A DNA stretch of 9,327 nt from an uncultured Methanosarcinales archaeon (GCA_937864385.1 CALMJN010000021.1:1-9327); one strand, 5' to 3'. Shown: positions 1 to 6,726, counted from the stretch's first letter. Numbers and translations are program-made. The notes: generated by a model from the sequence alone, not told the origin.

Positions 1-417
1 CCGCGTGAGAAAGAGGGGAAAAATGATAAAGACATACACCACGATCGCTGAATCGAGCTGGTTGTAATACATACTCGAAGGGTTGATGGCACGGGTGAGC
101 AGGTCCCGCAGGAAAAAGACGGCGATCGCGAGAGCAAAAGCCATCACCAGGACGATCACCAGCGCGGAAGAGAGGATGCGGTTGGTTTGTGTAGAGTCTC
201 CGCTGTTTTCAGCAGCAAATTTGTTCACGATCGGTTCAATACCCAGTGTGCCCAGGCTGGTGAATTGCGCAAGGGCGAAAAGGATGCTCCACAGTCCATA
301 CAACTCATCACCCATCACGCGGATGGCGACGGGTGTTAGGACGAGGTAAGCAGCAGAGCTGAGCGCAAAGTAGAAGAAATTATACGAGATCGCTCGCGCG
401 TAGCGGTTGGCAGTCAT
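1..417 (-). CDS. Polysaccharide/oligosaccharide flippase (Wzx/MATE-like), N-terminal part
   Basis: This is the first 139 codons of a membrane protein whose 3' part lies beyond the left edge. Reading from an ATG at 417-415, it starts MTANRYARAISYN and has four hydrophobic segments, near residues 13-31, 39-60, 81-103 and 123-139. They are separated by short polar loops, including RVMGDELYGLW, which is typical of the first loop of O-antigen flippases of the MOP superfamily. Such proteins move lipid-linked glycan units across the cytoplasmic membrane. A stop lies in frame 16 codons upstream, with no better ATG between. The Shine-Dalgarno signal is weak, so translation may be coupled to the gene upstream. 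It follows the methyltransferase on the same strand, as expected in a surface-polysaccharide operon. The family is clear, but the substrate cannot be told. It belongs to the bacterial-looking left segment. Confidence 0.8.
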   Translation of the reverse strand, partial: MTANRYARAISYNFFYFALSSAAYLVLTPVAIRVMGDELYGLWSILFALAQFTSLGTLGIEPIVNKFAAENSGDSTQTNRILSSALVIVLVMAFALAIAVFFLRDLLTRAINPSSMYYNQLDSAIVVYVFIIFPLFLTR

Positions 418-472
418 CAGTCCAGCTCGACCGGCATAAGAAAGTGAGGGGCGAGAACCATTTGGTCATGCA

Positions 473-1114
473 TCACAACCGTTGGCACTCCACCCCGAGG
501 CAGTTCAACCAGCGCGGTGCATCCTCAACTTCCGCGAAGCGCGGATCAGCTGAATCACCGTAATACGCCCGGCGCACCAGGCTGAAACCAGTCTGCTCCA
601 GTTCATGCTTGATGGCCTTGAAATCCCACAACCATAGATGGGTCGAATTGCCGAGGTAGGAACGCAGAAACCGGGAGACGGAACGATCACGGCGGGTTAC
701 TCCCAGCCCCGTCTGTTGCATGAGCGTAATGGCAGCCCCTGCCGCTTCAGATGCGTGATATTCTCCGACGAGGAGCGCCAGATCAGGCATCACCAGGCGG
801 AAATACCCGCCGGGAGCGAGCAGGTCATAAGTGTTTTTCAACGCCAGGCGCGCGTCCTTCAGGCTGAGGTGCTCGAGCACATGTGAGCAATAGATTCCCG
901 CGTACCCGCCAGGGTAACCCGGCATTGATTTAAGGATGTCGCCGTGCACAATATGCCGGGCGAATACCGGCTTTAACAGCCTTCGGAAAAGAAAACCAAT
1001 ACCCGGGATCCTCTGCAGGTACAGGGTCGGGCTGGCATCAAAGTTGACCCAGCCGTCGATCTTCGGGCATGAAGACCCGCAGCCGTATTGCATGTAGGGT
1101 CGCGATGAGCTCAT
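473..1114 (-). CDS. Class I SAM-dependent methyltransferase of a polysaccharide cluster
   Basis: Complete protein of 213 residues from the ATG at 1114. A TTG at 1132 would add six residues, but AGGA about 8 nt before the ATG favours the shorter form. The fold is a Methyltransf_11-type Rossmann domain. The motif YGCGSSCP (residues 10-17) stands in the usual SAM-binding position, followed by GWVNFDASP near 21-29, HGDILK near 57-62, the YCSHVLEHL motif near 75-83 and LLAPGGYFRLVMPDL near 98-112. The C-terminal part, with GNSTHLWLWDF, DPRFAEVED and NCLGVECQRL, is as I remember it from methyltransferases beside glycosyltransferases and flippases. It probably methylates a sugar or glycan-linked acceptor in the cytoplasm, but the acceptor is unknown. 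It starts close to the stop of the nucleotidyltransferase (1125-1127) and its own stop is 56 bp from the flippase start, so all three are likely co-transcribed. Confidence 0.85.
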   Translation of the reverse strand: MSSSRPYMQYGCGSSCPKIDGWVNFDASPTLYLQRIPGIGFLFRRLLKPVFARHIVHGDILKSMPGYPGGYAGIYCSHVLEHLSLKDARLALKNTYDLLAPGGYFRLVMPDLALLVGEYHASEAAGAAITLMQQTGLGVTRRDRSVSRFLRSYLGNSTHLWLWDFKAIKHELEQTGFSLVRRAYYGDSADPRFAEVEDAPRWLNCLGVECQRL

Positions 1115-1124
1115 GCGCAGATTC

Positions 1125-1565
1125 CTAACCAACCCTCAGATACTCGTTCAATGCCATGCGGGCGTCCGATCCCCCTACCTGGTCCCTGTTTCCCAAAACG
1201 AGGTGCCAAGCGTACCGCCAGTACTTACTGATGCTGCGCGCAACATGCACCGGGTAACTTTTCCAGACGCGCCACGAGTGGGGTGAGATATCAAACTCCA
1301 TGGCGATGATCTCACGCCTGGGGAAAAGCCCGTTCCAGAGCCCTGATAGCTTGTCTGCCAGGCGCGGGCTGCGCATCAAACGGACGAAGTTCTCACTCAG
1401 CACCGGCGTTTCCTGCACCAGGCTCGCCAGTGCCGCTTTCTTGACGTCCTCTGTATAATCAGATGGCTTTAGCGCAGTCAACACATCTTCTGGAACAGGT
1501 GAAGCAAACAAGTCCTTGAGGAGCTGAAGCGCCAGGAAGAGCTGGCCCTCCCCGGCGATGAGCAT
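1125..1565 (-). CDS. Nucleotidyltransferase-like protein (NTP_transf_5 type), C-terminal fragment
   Basis: Only the C-terminal part, about 130 residues, looks genuine. Readable landmarks are LFLALQLLKDLFASPVPEDV, then LVQETPVLSENFVRL, then LFPRREIIAMEFDI with SWRVWKSYPVHV, and the ending ALNEYLRVG. From memory this layout (a PVPEDV segment, a late LFPR segment, a tryptophan-rich YPV segment and a final basic helix) fits the C-terminal half of the putative nucleotidyltransferases of Pfam NTP_transf_5, which sit in bacterial surface-glycan clusters. The catalytic N-terminal half with the expected G-S and D-x-D motifs is absent. The frame stays open to an ATG at 1724, but the part right of about 1550 is antisense to a different gene, so the ATG at 1565 is only a formal start. 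I read it as a gene truncated at the breakpoint, not a working enzyme in this assembly. Confidence 0.6.
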   Translation of the reverse strand: MLIAGEGQLFLALQLLKDLFASPVPEDVLTALKPSDYTEDVKKAALASLVQETPVLSENFVRLMRSPRLADKLSGLWNGLFPRREIIAMEFDISPHSWRVWKSYPVHVARSISKYWRYAWHLVLGNRDQVGGSDARMALNEYLRVG

Positions 1566-1570
1566 TTCAA
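1510..1570. other. Probable chimeric or recombination junction
   Basis: To the left, a minus-strand gene of bacterial polysaccharide type loses its N-terminal half here. To the right, a plus-strand gene of archaeal surroundings has clear protein-like sequence running into the same place with no start codon: its frame reads LPGDEHFKLVIDFVQDEIEG across about 1548-1607, and stays open back to a stop at 1500-1502. Both genes therefore break at one point. The exact base cannot be fixed by eye, because both frames look plausible between about 1510 and 1565. No insertion sequence, direct repeat, tRNA or integrase is seen. An assembly join is the simplest explanation, and real illegitimate recombination is the alternative. 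Confidence 0.6.
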
Positions 1571-1574
1571 GCTG

Positions 1575-1892
1575 GTGATCGACTTCGTCCAGGACGAGAT
1601 AGAGGGTTTCATCATCTTTCTGGCCGCAGAGGTGCCTCAGGAGTTTTTGGCAGAGCTGATGGCCGGTGCGGCAGAGGAGCGGGGCTTTCCCCTGGAGGAG
1701 TTGCAGGCTTTTGAGCTGGAGCACGGCCTGAATATGCGGGAGGAGATCCTGGTGGATATGGAGGAGACCTATGGCATCCAGGCCGAGGTGGGAGAGGACC
1801 GGCTGATTTACTATCTGGTTTTATTCGACAGCCAGGACATTGACGACAGCCGGAGCAGCGAGCTGATCTGGCAGGAAGATATGGAGAACTGA
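1575..1892 (+). CDS. Hypothetical acidic protein, N-terminally truncated
   Basis: I do not recognise this protein. The only possible start in the open frame is a GTG at 1575, giving 105 residues, but no ribosome binding site precedes it. The codons before it also read like native protein (LPGDEHFKL), so the true N-terminus was probably lost at the breakpoint. The sequence is rich in Glu and Asp and predicts helices in its first two thirds: IEGFIIFLAAEVPQEFLAEL, then a run near LEELQAFELEHGLNMREEIL. A beta-like stretch near LIYYLVLFDSQD and a hydrophilic tail ending WQEDMEN follow. No cysteines, membrane spans or catalytic motifs are evident. It reads in the same direction as the UPF0212 gene 120 bp downstream. 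The coding call is fairly firm because the sequence is protein-like and continuous, but the function is unknown. Confidence 0.55.
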   Translation: MIDFVQDEIEGFIIFLAAEVPQEFLAELMAGAAEERGFPLEELQAFELEHGLNMREEILVDMEETYGIQAEVGEDRLIYYLVLFDSQDIDDSRSSELIWQEDMEN

Positions 1893-2012
1893 AGAGGGTT
1901 TCAAGAGGTGCTAAATCCGACCTTCCGGTCACTGCTGCCCTCTCTCGCCTTGGCCGCGGATAAGCCTTCACGGGCAAGATAGATATCCTACATCATCCAG
2001 AGAGCTTGGAAG

Positions 2013-2357
2013 ATGCCTGATTTCAATGTTCTTCTGGAAGGTGCCTGGCTGGTCAGGGATGTTAAAACTGAGGATGATGCCATCGGCGTAGCCATATCTG
2101 AGGCAGGAAAGAGGCTTAATCAGAGAAAGATGGACTTCGTAGAGGTGGAGATGGGACAGTGGGACTGCCCGGAGTGCGGCGAGCCCCTGGCGGGGGTCTT
2201 TCTGGTGGCCAGCACCGCCCTGGTGGCGCTGCTCTTTGAGATCAAGATCTTCAATGCGGAGAGCGAGGAGCATGCCGGACGCATAGCCAAGTCCTCCATT
2301 GGAAGAGCCCTGGGAGCCATACCCCTGCGGGTACTGGAGACAAATCCCATCGACTAA
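2013..2357 (+). CDS. UPF0212 (DUF555) family protein
   Basis: A 114-residue protein typical in length for UPF0212/DUF555, a family known to me only from archaea and of unknown function. Diagnostic stretches are LLEGAWLVRDVKTEDDAIGV (residues 7-26), the ISEAGKRLN segment (28-36), a single CPECG zinc-knuckle pair (C52 and C55), then VFLVASTALVALLFEIKIFN and AESEEHAGRIAKSSIGRAL, with an ending of the IPLRVLE type. The two cysteines could bind a metal as a dimer, which is inference. It is a small soluble cytoplasmic protein without a signal peptide. The ATG at 2013 matches the usual family start, and the purine-rich stretch before it (GGAAG) lies very close, so the initiation signal is weak. Its stop overlaps the end of the convergent helicase gene by 4 bp. 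Confidence 0.9.
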   Translation: MPDFNVLLEGAWLVRDVKTEDDAIGVAISEAGKRLNQRKMDFVEVEMGQWDCPECGEPLAGVFLVASTALVALLFEIKIFNAESEEHAGRIAKSSIGRALGAIPLRVLETNPID

Positions 2358-4726
2358 ACTGCTTTTCTCTTGGATCTTTTAGACTCCTCTCCGGAAGAGC
2401 TGCCGCCAGCCGGGCCTCCCAGTCCCAGTGACCTGGCCAGCTCCCGCAGATCCTTCTTGCCCGATCTTCTGCTCCGGCCTGTTTTGGCGGCAGGCGCATC
2501 TGCTAGAGCGGAGGCATCCGGCTCGACGGATCTATTCCTGGGAGGAGTCTCTATCTTCCATTGGGCCACCTTTTCCAGGATTCTCTTTCTTCCCTCTCCG
2601 GCATCGGTCAGCTTCATCTCCTCTTTAACCCACCCGGGCAGAAAGCTTCCTACCTCCCCCGCTCCCTGCTCGGAGAACCTGCGATCGCAGAACAGCAGGA
2701 CCCCTCTCTCCGATTCCGCCCTTATGACCCTTCCTGCCGCCTGCATTGCCCGGTTGATGGCCGGCAGGGTGTAGGCGATGAGCATTCCCTTGGCCGGGCC
2801 GTATTTTCTGGTGTAGTAGCCGTTGATCTCTTTCTGAATCTCATTGTAGGCAGCCAGGGGCAGGCCTATCACTGCCACCCCATTCAGAGCCTCTCCCTTG
2901 TAGTCTATTCCCTCCGCCAGCTTTCCCCCACATACCCCGGTCAGGACGCCCCCTCCTCCGCCGGCCAGGCGGAAGAACTCACCCAGAACCTGGGGCACAT
3001 CTTCAGCGCTGCGGGGCTCGACGCACAGCTTCTTTCCCGTCCGCCGGCATGAGCTCTGGCAGACCTCTCGGTAAGCATTCATCATGGGGTAAGAGGTAAA
3101 GAATACCGCCACATTTCCAGGAACACATTCGATTAAGGATCTGATATGCCCGGCTATCTCCTCCCGGTTGTCCGCATCCTCTCTGACCTCCAGCTGGGTG
3201 GTGGCCTTCCGGGTCCCCAATATCAGCCGGTTCTCTTTGGGAAAGGGATTGGGCAAGGAGAGCTTTTTCGCCCGGTTCTCCTCTCCTAAAAGGTATAGCT
3301 CATAAGCCTCCAGAGGAGAAAATGTGCCGGAGAGCATTATGGTGGCATTGATATTGTCGGTGATGCGCCGGATATTGGCGGCAGGATCGATGTTATTGAC
3401 CTCCAACCGGGCCTGCCTCCTGCTCCCCGAGCCGGAGACTGCTACTTTGCTCTGATAAGAGTCATCCTTCTCTGCTCTTTCTATGTCATTAAGAAACAGC
3501 AGCACCAGAGCCAGGCTGGGCTGGATCTCCCCCTGCAAGCTCTCCCGGTCTCCCTCCGCCAGGTTAAGATCGGCCACGGCCACAGCCACGTCGGAGAAGT
3601 TGGAGAGGGCTTCATCAATATCATCCAGGTCGGCATAGATGAAGGAGCGGAAGAGATCTGCATCCAGGAGAGCCTCACCTTCCCCCATCCTCTGCTGCTT
3701 GCTCTGCAAGAATTTCTTCAGCCTGGGCAGGAGCAGGCGGATGATCCTTATCCCCTCCCGCCTCCAGGAGGCCCTCTCCCTGCTCTCGTCCAGCCTGGCC
3801 TGGCCGAGAGTGCCCTCGAACTTCTCCACCTCTGTCTCCGCCAGGTCTATCATGCGCATGCTCAGAATCCGGCAGTTCATGTCCCGGACGGCGTCTCCCA
3901 GATTATGGGCCTCGTCTATGATCAGCGTGACCTTTTCCGAATCCATCTCCAGCCACTGGAAGATGATGTCTTGAAAGTCGGGAGAGAATAGGTGGGAGTA
4001 GTTCATGATCACAATGTCCGAGTCTCTGGCGTACAAACTCATTATCTCATAGGGGCAAATCCCCTGGCAGGCCTCGGCGAGCTGGGAAGGGGAGATGGGT
4101 CTTTTCTTCAGCGACTCCACCACATCTACAGCCCGACCGGACCTTCGGAAGTGGACGGCGCCATTGAGCTCGAAGCCCTCTCTGCTCTTGAGGTAATGGG
4201 GGCAGAAGGTCCTGTATCCCGGCTCCTCCTCTGGCATGCTGTCCGAAGCCGGGTCGTATATGCTGCTACTCCCTTTCGCAATCCTGGAGGAGACATAATT
4301 GCGGCTCCACTCCCGAAGCCTGGAGCAGCCGGCGTAGACGCTCTCGCCGCGAAACTCCCCTTCCAGGGGACAGATCTTCTGCTTGCCCACCATATAGGCT
4401 ATCTCCGGCTTATGGCGGGTCTTGGACCAGATCCTGCTGATCTCATCGATGTAGATATCGATCTGGGAGACGGTTCGCACTGCCACTACGATCTTCCCCG
4501 GCCTTGCCGCCAGTGCAGCGCTTATGGAGCTGGTCTTTCCCGTCCCGGTGGGGGCATCGATCATGATAATTCCATGATCGCCGCTGCTAACCGTGTCATA
4601 GACCGCGTCCAGCATCTGATCTTGATGGGGCCGCAGGGAGGGGTAGGGGAAGTAGTCCAGATACACGATATCCTGAATGAATTCAGGGGATTGATAAACC
4701 CTCGCCAGAGGATGGGCTACAGCCAC
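2354..4726 (-). CDS. XPD/Rad3/DinG-type superfamily 2 iron-sulfur DNA helicase
   Basis: A 790-residue ATP-dependent 5'-3' DNA helicase of the XPD/Rad3 branch. Motifs in order: a Q-like SLRPHQDQML (30-39); Walker A DAPTGTGKT (57-65); motif Ia VAVRTVSQ (81-88); cysteines for the 4Fe-4S domain at C119, C134, C175 and C220 or C224 (GICPYE); Walker B with LIIDEAHNL, DEAH at 271-274; an Arch-like helical insert (about 280-455); motif III ATIMLSGTFSP (461-471); motif V GGKLAEGIDYKG (600-611); and motif VI QAAGRVIR (662-669). Archaeal relatives act in DNA repair and structure resolution. It is longer than usual archaeal XPD (about 550-650), mainly through a basic, Ser/Gly-rich tail after about residue 730. 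The formal start is GTG at 4726 without a Shine-Dalgarno signal. A GTG at 4666 (residue 21, before YLDYFPYPS) is a credible alternative. Confidence 0.92.
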   Translation of the reverse strand: MAVAHPLARVYQSPEFIQDIVYLDYFPYPSLRPHQDQMLDAVYDTVSSGDHGIIMIDAPTGTGKTSSISAALAARPGKIVVAVRTVSQIDIYIDEISRIWSKTRHKPEIAYMVGKQKICPLEGEFRGESVYAGCSRLREWSRNYVSSRIAKGSSSIYDPASDSMPEEEPGYRTFCPHYLKSREGFELNGAVHFRRSGRAVDVVESLKKRPISPSQLAEACQGICPYEIMSLYARDSDIVIMNYSHLFSPDFQDIIFQWLEMDSEKVTLIIDEAHNLGDAVRDMNCRILSMRMIDLAETEVEKFEGTLGQARLDESRERASWRREGIRIIRLLLPRLKKFLQSKQQRMGEGEALLDADLFRSFIYADLDDIDEALSNFSDVAVAVADLNLAEGDRESLQGEIQPSLALVLLFLNDIERAEKDDSYQSKVAVSGSGSRRQARLEVNNIDPAANIRRITDNINATIMLSGTFSPLEAYELYLLGEENRAKKLSLPNPFPKENRLILGTRKATTQLEVREDADNREEIAGHIRSLIECVPGNVAVFFTSYPMMNAYREVCQSSCRRTGKKLCVEPRSAEDVPQVLGEFFRLAGGGGGVLTGVCGGKLAEGIDYKGEALNGVAVIGLPLAAYNEIQKEINGYYTRKYGPAKGMLIAYTLPAINRAMQAAGRVIRAESERGVLLFCDRRFSEQGAGEVGSFLPGWVKEEMKLTDAGEGRKRILEKVAQWKIETPPRNRSVEPDASALADAPAAKTGRSRRSGKKDLRELARSLGLGGPAGGSSSGEESKRSKRKAV

Positions 4727-4792
4727 AATAGCAAGATTAAAATTGCAGCGATGAATAAGAATATGATAGTAGCGGATGAAGGTGGGGACGAT
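4727..4792. promoter_or_regulatory. Divergent promoter region between helicase and secreted-protein genes
   Basis: Only 66 bp separate the two divergent starts, and this stretch is much richer in A and T than its surroundings. On the plus strand, AAGATTAAAATTG (about 4732-4744) could be a TATA box for the 4793 gene. On the minus strand, CATATTCTTATTC (about 4755-4767) lies some 35 bp before the helicase GTG, which would fit a near-leaderless helicase transcript. The two promoters would share the same DNA, so their use may be linked. This is judged by eye only. Confidence 0.35.
4781..4788 (+). promoter_or_regulatory. Ribosome binding site deciding the 4793 start
   Basis: GGTGGGGA stands 4 nt before the ATG at 4793. 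It supports that ATG over the in-frame ATGs at 4751 and 4763 and over the long open frame that continues upstream, antisense to the helicase. The protein from 4793 also begins directly with a signal peptide, which agrees with this choice. Confidence 0.45.
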
Positions 4793-5344
4793 ATGAAGCG
4801 GTCAATGGCAATTTTGATGATAATGGCTATAGCATCACTCTGGCTGCCCTCTTTAGGCCAATCGGATTTAAAATCGCCACTGGGACCGGACCGGCCTTCC
4901 TACCCTTCTGCTGGCAGTGCTATCAAGAAGATGGAGGATAAAATGGCAGAAGATCTGGCGGCTCTGCCCTCCCCGGCGAAAAGCAGCATGGGAGAAGATC
5001 TGGGCCGGAACAGCACAGCTCTTGAGCCGGAAGAGAGCTCCAATCGGGAAAACAGCTCCATCAACTCCAGCCTGCTCCAAAATGGCAGCCTGAACAATAT
5101 CAGCCAGAATAGCTCTCAATATGCTTCCCCCCTTTCGGGCCAGAAGAACATGACTGATGCCGGCAACACTGATTCCGGATCTGATTCCGGCTCCGGACCC
5201 GATTCACCCAACCGCTTCAAGGGCACCTATGCTACCAGAGCTTCCAGGCATGAGATAGGCAAGGGCGGGGTGGACTCCAGCATCTTCCTGAAGGGGGAGT
5301 TCGAGATGGACAAGAGCATCAAATTTCAGGACCGGGGATTCTAA
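4793..5344 (+). CDS. Secreted Ser/Asn-rich, sequon-dense protein of unknown function
   Basis: A 183-residue predicted exported protein that I cannot assign to a named family. Residues 1-22 form a signal peptide: a KR start, a hydrophobic core MAILMIMAIASLWL, and probable cleavage after SLG. A charged linker (about 43-56) is followed by a low-complexity region rich in Ser, Asn, Gly and Asp. This holds seven N-glycosylation sequons (N73, N87, N91, N97, N102, N106, N119) and a repeat-like SGSDSGSGPDS near 128-138. The last 40 residues are more ordered (RASRHEIGKGGVDS, then SIFLKGEFEMDKSIKFQD) and look like a short beta domain that may be the conserved part. No anchor or PGF-CTERM-like sorting tail is seen. 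The next gene starts at the base after its stop, so they surely share a transcript. A cell-surface or sheath role is an inference. The open frame upstream of 4793 is antisense to the helicase and not coding. Confidence 0.75.
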   Translation: MKRSMAILMIMAIASLWLPSLGQSDLKSPLGPDRPSYPSAGSAIKKMEDKMAEDLAALPSPAKSSMGEDLGRNSTALEPEESSNRENSSINSSLLQNGSLNNISQNSSQYASPLSGQKNMTDAGNTDSGSDSGSGPDSPNRFKGTYATRASRHEIGKGGVDSSIFLKGEFEMDKSIKFQDRGF

Positions 5345-6652
5345 ATGAAAGGCATGGCGAGCTTCATCTGCCAGACTCCATCATATTCATCAGAGGCCAT
5401 CTTCCGGGCCTTGTTCTTCTCCCTGCTGCTCATTTTGGGAGGCTCTGGCGCTCTGGCTGCCGGAGCACCGTGGGAGCAGTGGAATCAAACCTTTGGTGGA
5501 GGCTATGGTGACGGAGCCTGGTGCCTGGAGGAGACAGATGACGGAGGCTTCATCCTGGCCGGAAACACTGCAAGTCGAGGAGAAGGCAGCGATCTCTTCC
5601 TGGTCAAGGCAGACGAGAGCGGAAACTGCAGCTGGAGCCGGGCCTATGGCGGATCGGGGGAGGATGTGGGATACTTCGTCCAGCAGACGGATGATGGCGG
5701 ATATGTGGTGGTGGGCAGCTCGAACTCATATGCCATGGGAGAGGAGCTGCTCTGGCTGGTCAAGGTCGATGGTAACGGAAGCCTGATCTGGGACAGGACC
5801 TTCGGCGGCTTCGTATCCTCGGCGGGAGACGGGGGCTGGTCGGTGGAGCAGACAACAGATGGAGGCTACATAGCTGCCGGCTACACCCAATCATCTGGCA
5901 GCGGCAGAAAGGACCTCTGGCTGATAAAGACCGATGCATCGGGCGACCTGATCTGGGAGAAGAGCTACGGTGGACAGGAAGATGATGTGGGCATGTCCGT
6001 TCTGCAGAGCCGGGATGGAGGATATGTCGTGGCCGGCAGGACGTCATCCTTCGGGGGAGGAGGAGACGATATATGGCTGCTCAAGACCGATTCCCTGGGT
6101 GAGGAGATATGGAATGAGACTTATGGGGGAAGGGGGGACGATGCCGGCTTCCAGGTGGTGGAGAAAGATGACGGCTATGCCCTGGTGGGAAGGACGGAGT
6201 CGGGAGAGGAGGAAAAAAGGATCCTTCTGATCAGAGTTGATCAGCAAGGAGATGTCCTCTGGGAAAATTCCTATATGGGTGGGTCGGTGGCATCTTTGCA
6301 GCCCACATATGACGGCGGCTATATCATGGCCGGAAGAGTCGACAGCAATGAAGGCAAAAGGGATGCTCTGTTGATAAAGGCGGACTCCGGCGGGGCCGAG
6401 CAGTGGTCCGTGAGGCTGGGCGGCAGGGGTGAGGACATCGGAACCTATGCCCTGCAAAGCAGAGACGGCTCATTCCTTCTGGCCGGAATCACCAGCTCCT
6501 TTGGCCAGGGACGGGAGGATGCCTGGCTGGTGAAGCTGGGTGAGGATGCTGCTTTAGAGAGGCAAAGGCAATCGAACCTCTCCTTTTCCTTATACCCCAT
6601 ATCTTCAGCGGTGCCTCTCAATTCTGGATCAATAAATTCTTCCAGATCATAA
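5345..6652 (+). CDS. Secreted seven-repeat predicted beta-propeller protein
   Basis: A 435-residue exported protein. Residues about 20-39 (IFRALFFSLLLILGGSGALA) form a signal peptide after an unusually long N-terminal region; an ATG at 5354 (residue 4) would shorten this by three. After cleavage come seven tandem repeats of about 48-55 residues starting at W46, W97, W149, W204, W256, W306 and W354. Each follows the pattern W-x-x-x-(F/Y)-GG, D-x-G, DGGY-hhh-G-x-T, then D-hW-LhKhD-x-x-G. Seven such four-stranded units predict a seven-bladed beta-propeller. I see no catalytic motif, and the role (binding, adhesion or scaffold) is unknown. Six sequons are scattered along it. The last 35 residues are polar with no anchor. 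It begins immediately after the stop of the 4793 gene, with GGGG about 7 nt upstream as ribosome binding site, so both proteins may be exported together and act together. Confidence 0.85.
   Translation: MKGMASFICQTPSYSSEAIFRALFFSLLLILGGSGALAAGAPWEQWNQTFGGGYGDGAWCLEETDDGGFILAGNTASRGEGSDLFLVKADESGNCSWSRAYGGSGEDVGYFVQQTDDGGYVVVGSSNSYAMGEELLWLVKVDGNGSLIWDRTFGGFVSSAGDGGWSVEQTTDGGYIAAGYTQSSGSGRKDLWLIKTDASGDLIWEKSYGGQEDDVGMSVLQSRDGGYVVAGRTSSFGGGGDDIWLLKTDSLGEEIWNETYGGRGDDAGFQVVEKDDGYALVGRTESGEEEKRILLIRVDQQGDVLWENSYMGGSVASLQPTYDGGYIMAGRVDSNEGKRDALLIKADSGGAEQWSVRLGGRGEDIGTYALQSRDGSFLLAGITSSFGQGREDAWLVKLGEDAALERQRQSNLSFSLYPISSAVPLNSGSINSSRS
5480..6535 (+). repeat. Seven tandem coding repeats (propeller blades)
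   Basis: The seven units begin at codons for W46, W97, W149, W204, W256, W306 and W354 of the propeller protein, with spacings of 51, 52, 55, 52, 50 and 48 codons. Unit 3 carries about three extra residues (GGFVSSAGDGGW). Units 5 and 6 are the most divergent: unit 5 lacks one Gly of DGGY, and unit 6 has MGGSVAS in place of the GG-x-x-x-D motif. The DNA has drifted between units, so this is an old internal duplication and not a recent one. Confidence 0.8.
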
Positions 6653-6655
6653 GGG

Positions 6656-6666
6656 CATCTTTTTCT
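6656..6666 (+). terminator. T-rich stretch, possible archaeal terminator
   Basis: CATCTTTTTCT, with five Ts at 6660-6664, lies just after the stop of the propeller gene. Archaeal transcription often ends at T-runs without a hairpin. The run is short, so this is a weak call. Confidence 0.25.
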
Positions 6667-6726
6667 GATAGGCCTCTATAGCGTGGAAAAAAGATTCCAG
6701 CCCTAAATCTGCCACACATCTTTCAG

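Noticed and set aside
83..349. Plus-strand frame of 88 codons at the left edge
   Set aside because: It is antisense to a clear membrane protein with four predicted spans, and its Arg/Ser-rich translation has no family features.
1566..1724. N-terminal extension of the minus-strand nucleotidyltransferase-like frame up to an ATG at 1724
   Set aside because: The extension (MLQLKSLQLLQGKAPLL and on) is the reverse reading of a better plus-strand gene and does not resemble the catalytic half of the family.
1893..2012. Possible promoter in the 120-bp gap before the UPF0212 gene
   Set aside because: I see no convincing TATA box; AAGATAGATATCC near 1977-1989 is too close to the start and too weak to call.
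3992..4792. An open plus-strand frame of 267 codons lying antisense to the helicase and continuing in frame into the secreted protein
   Set aside because: It is antisense to a helicase with all motifs intact, its translation is rich in His, Gly and Pro without family resemblance, and the secreted protein has its own ribosome binding site and signal peptide at 4793.
5480..6535. Repeats in the propeller gene as a recent DNA tandem duplication or CRISPR-like array
   Set aside because: The similarity is at protein level only; the DNA of the units has diverged and spacing varies between 48 and 55 codons.
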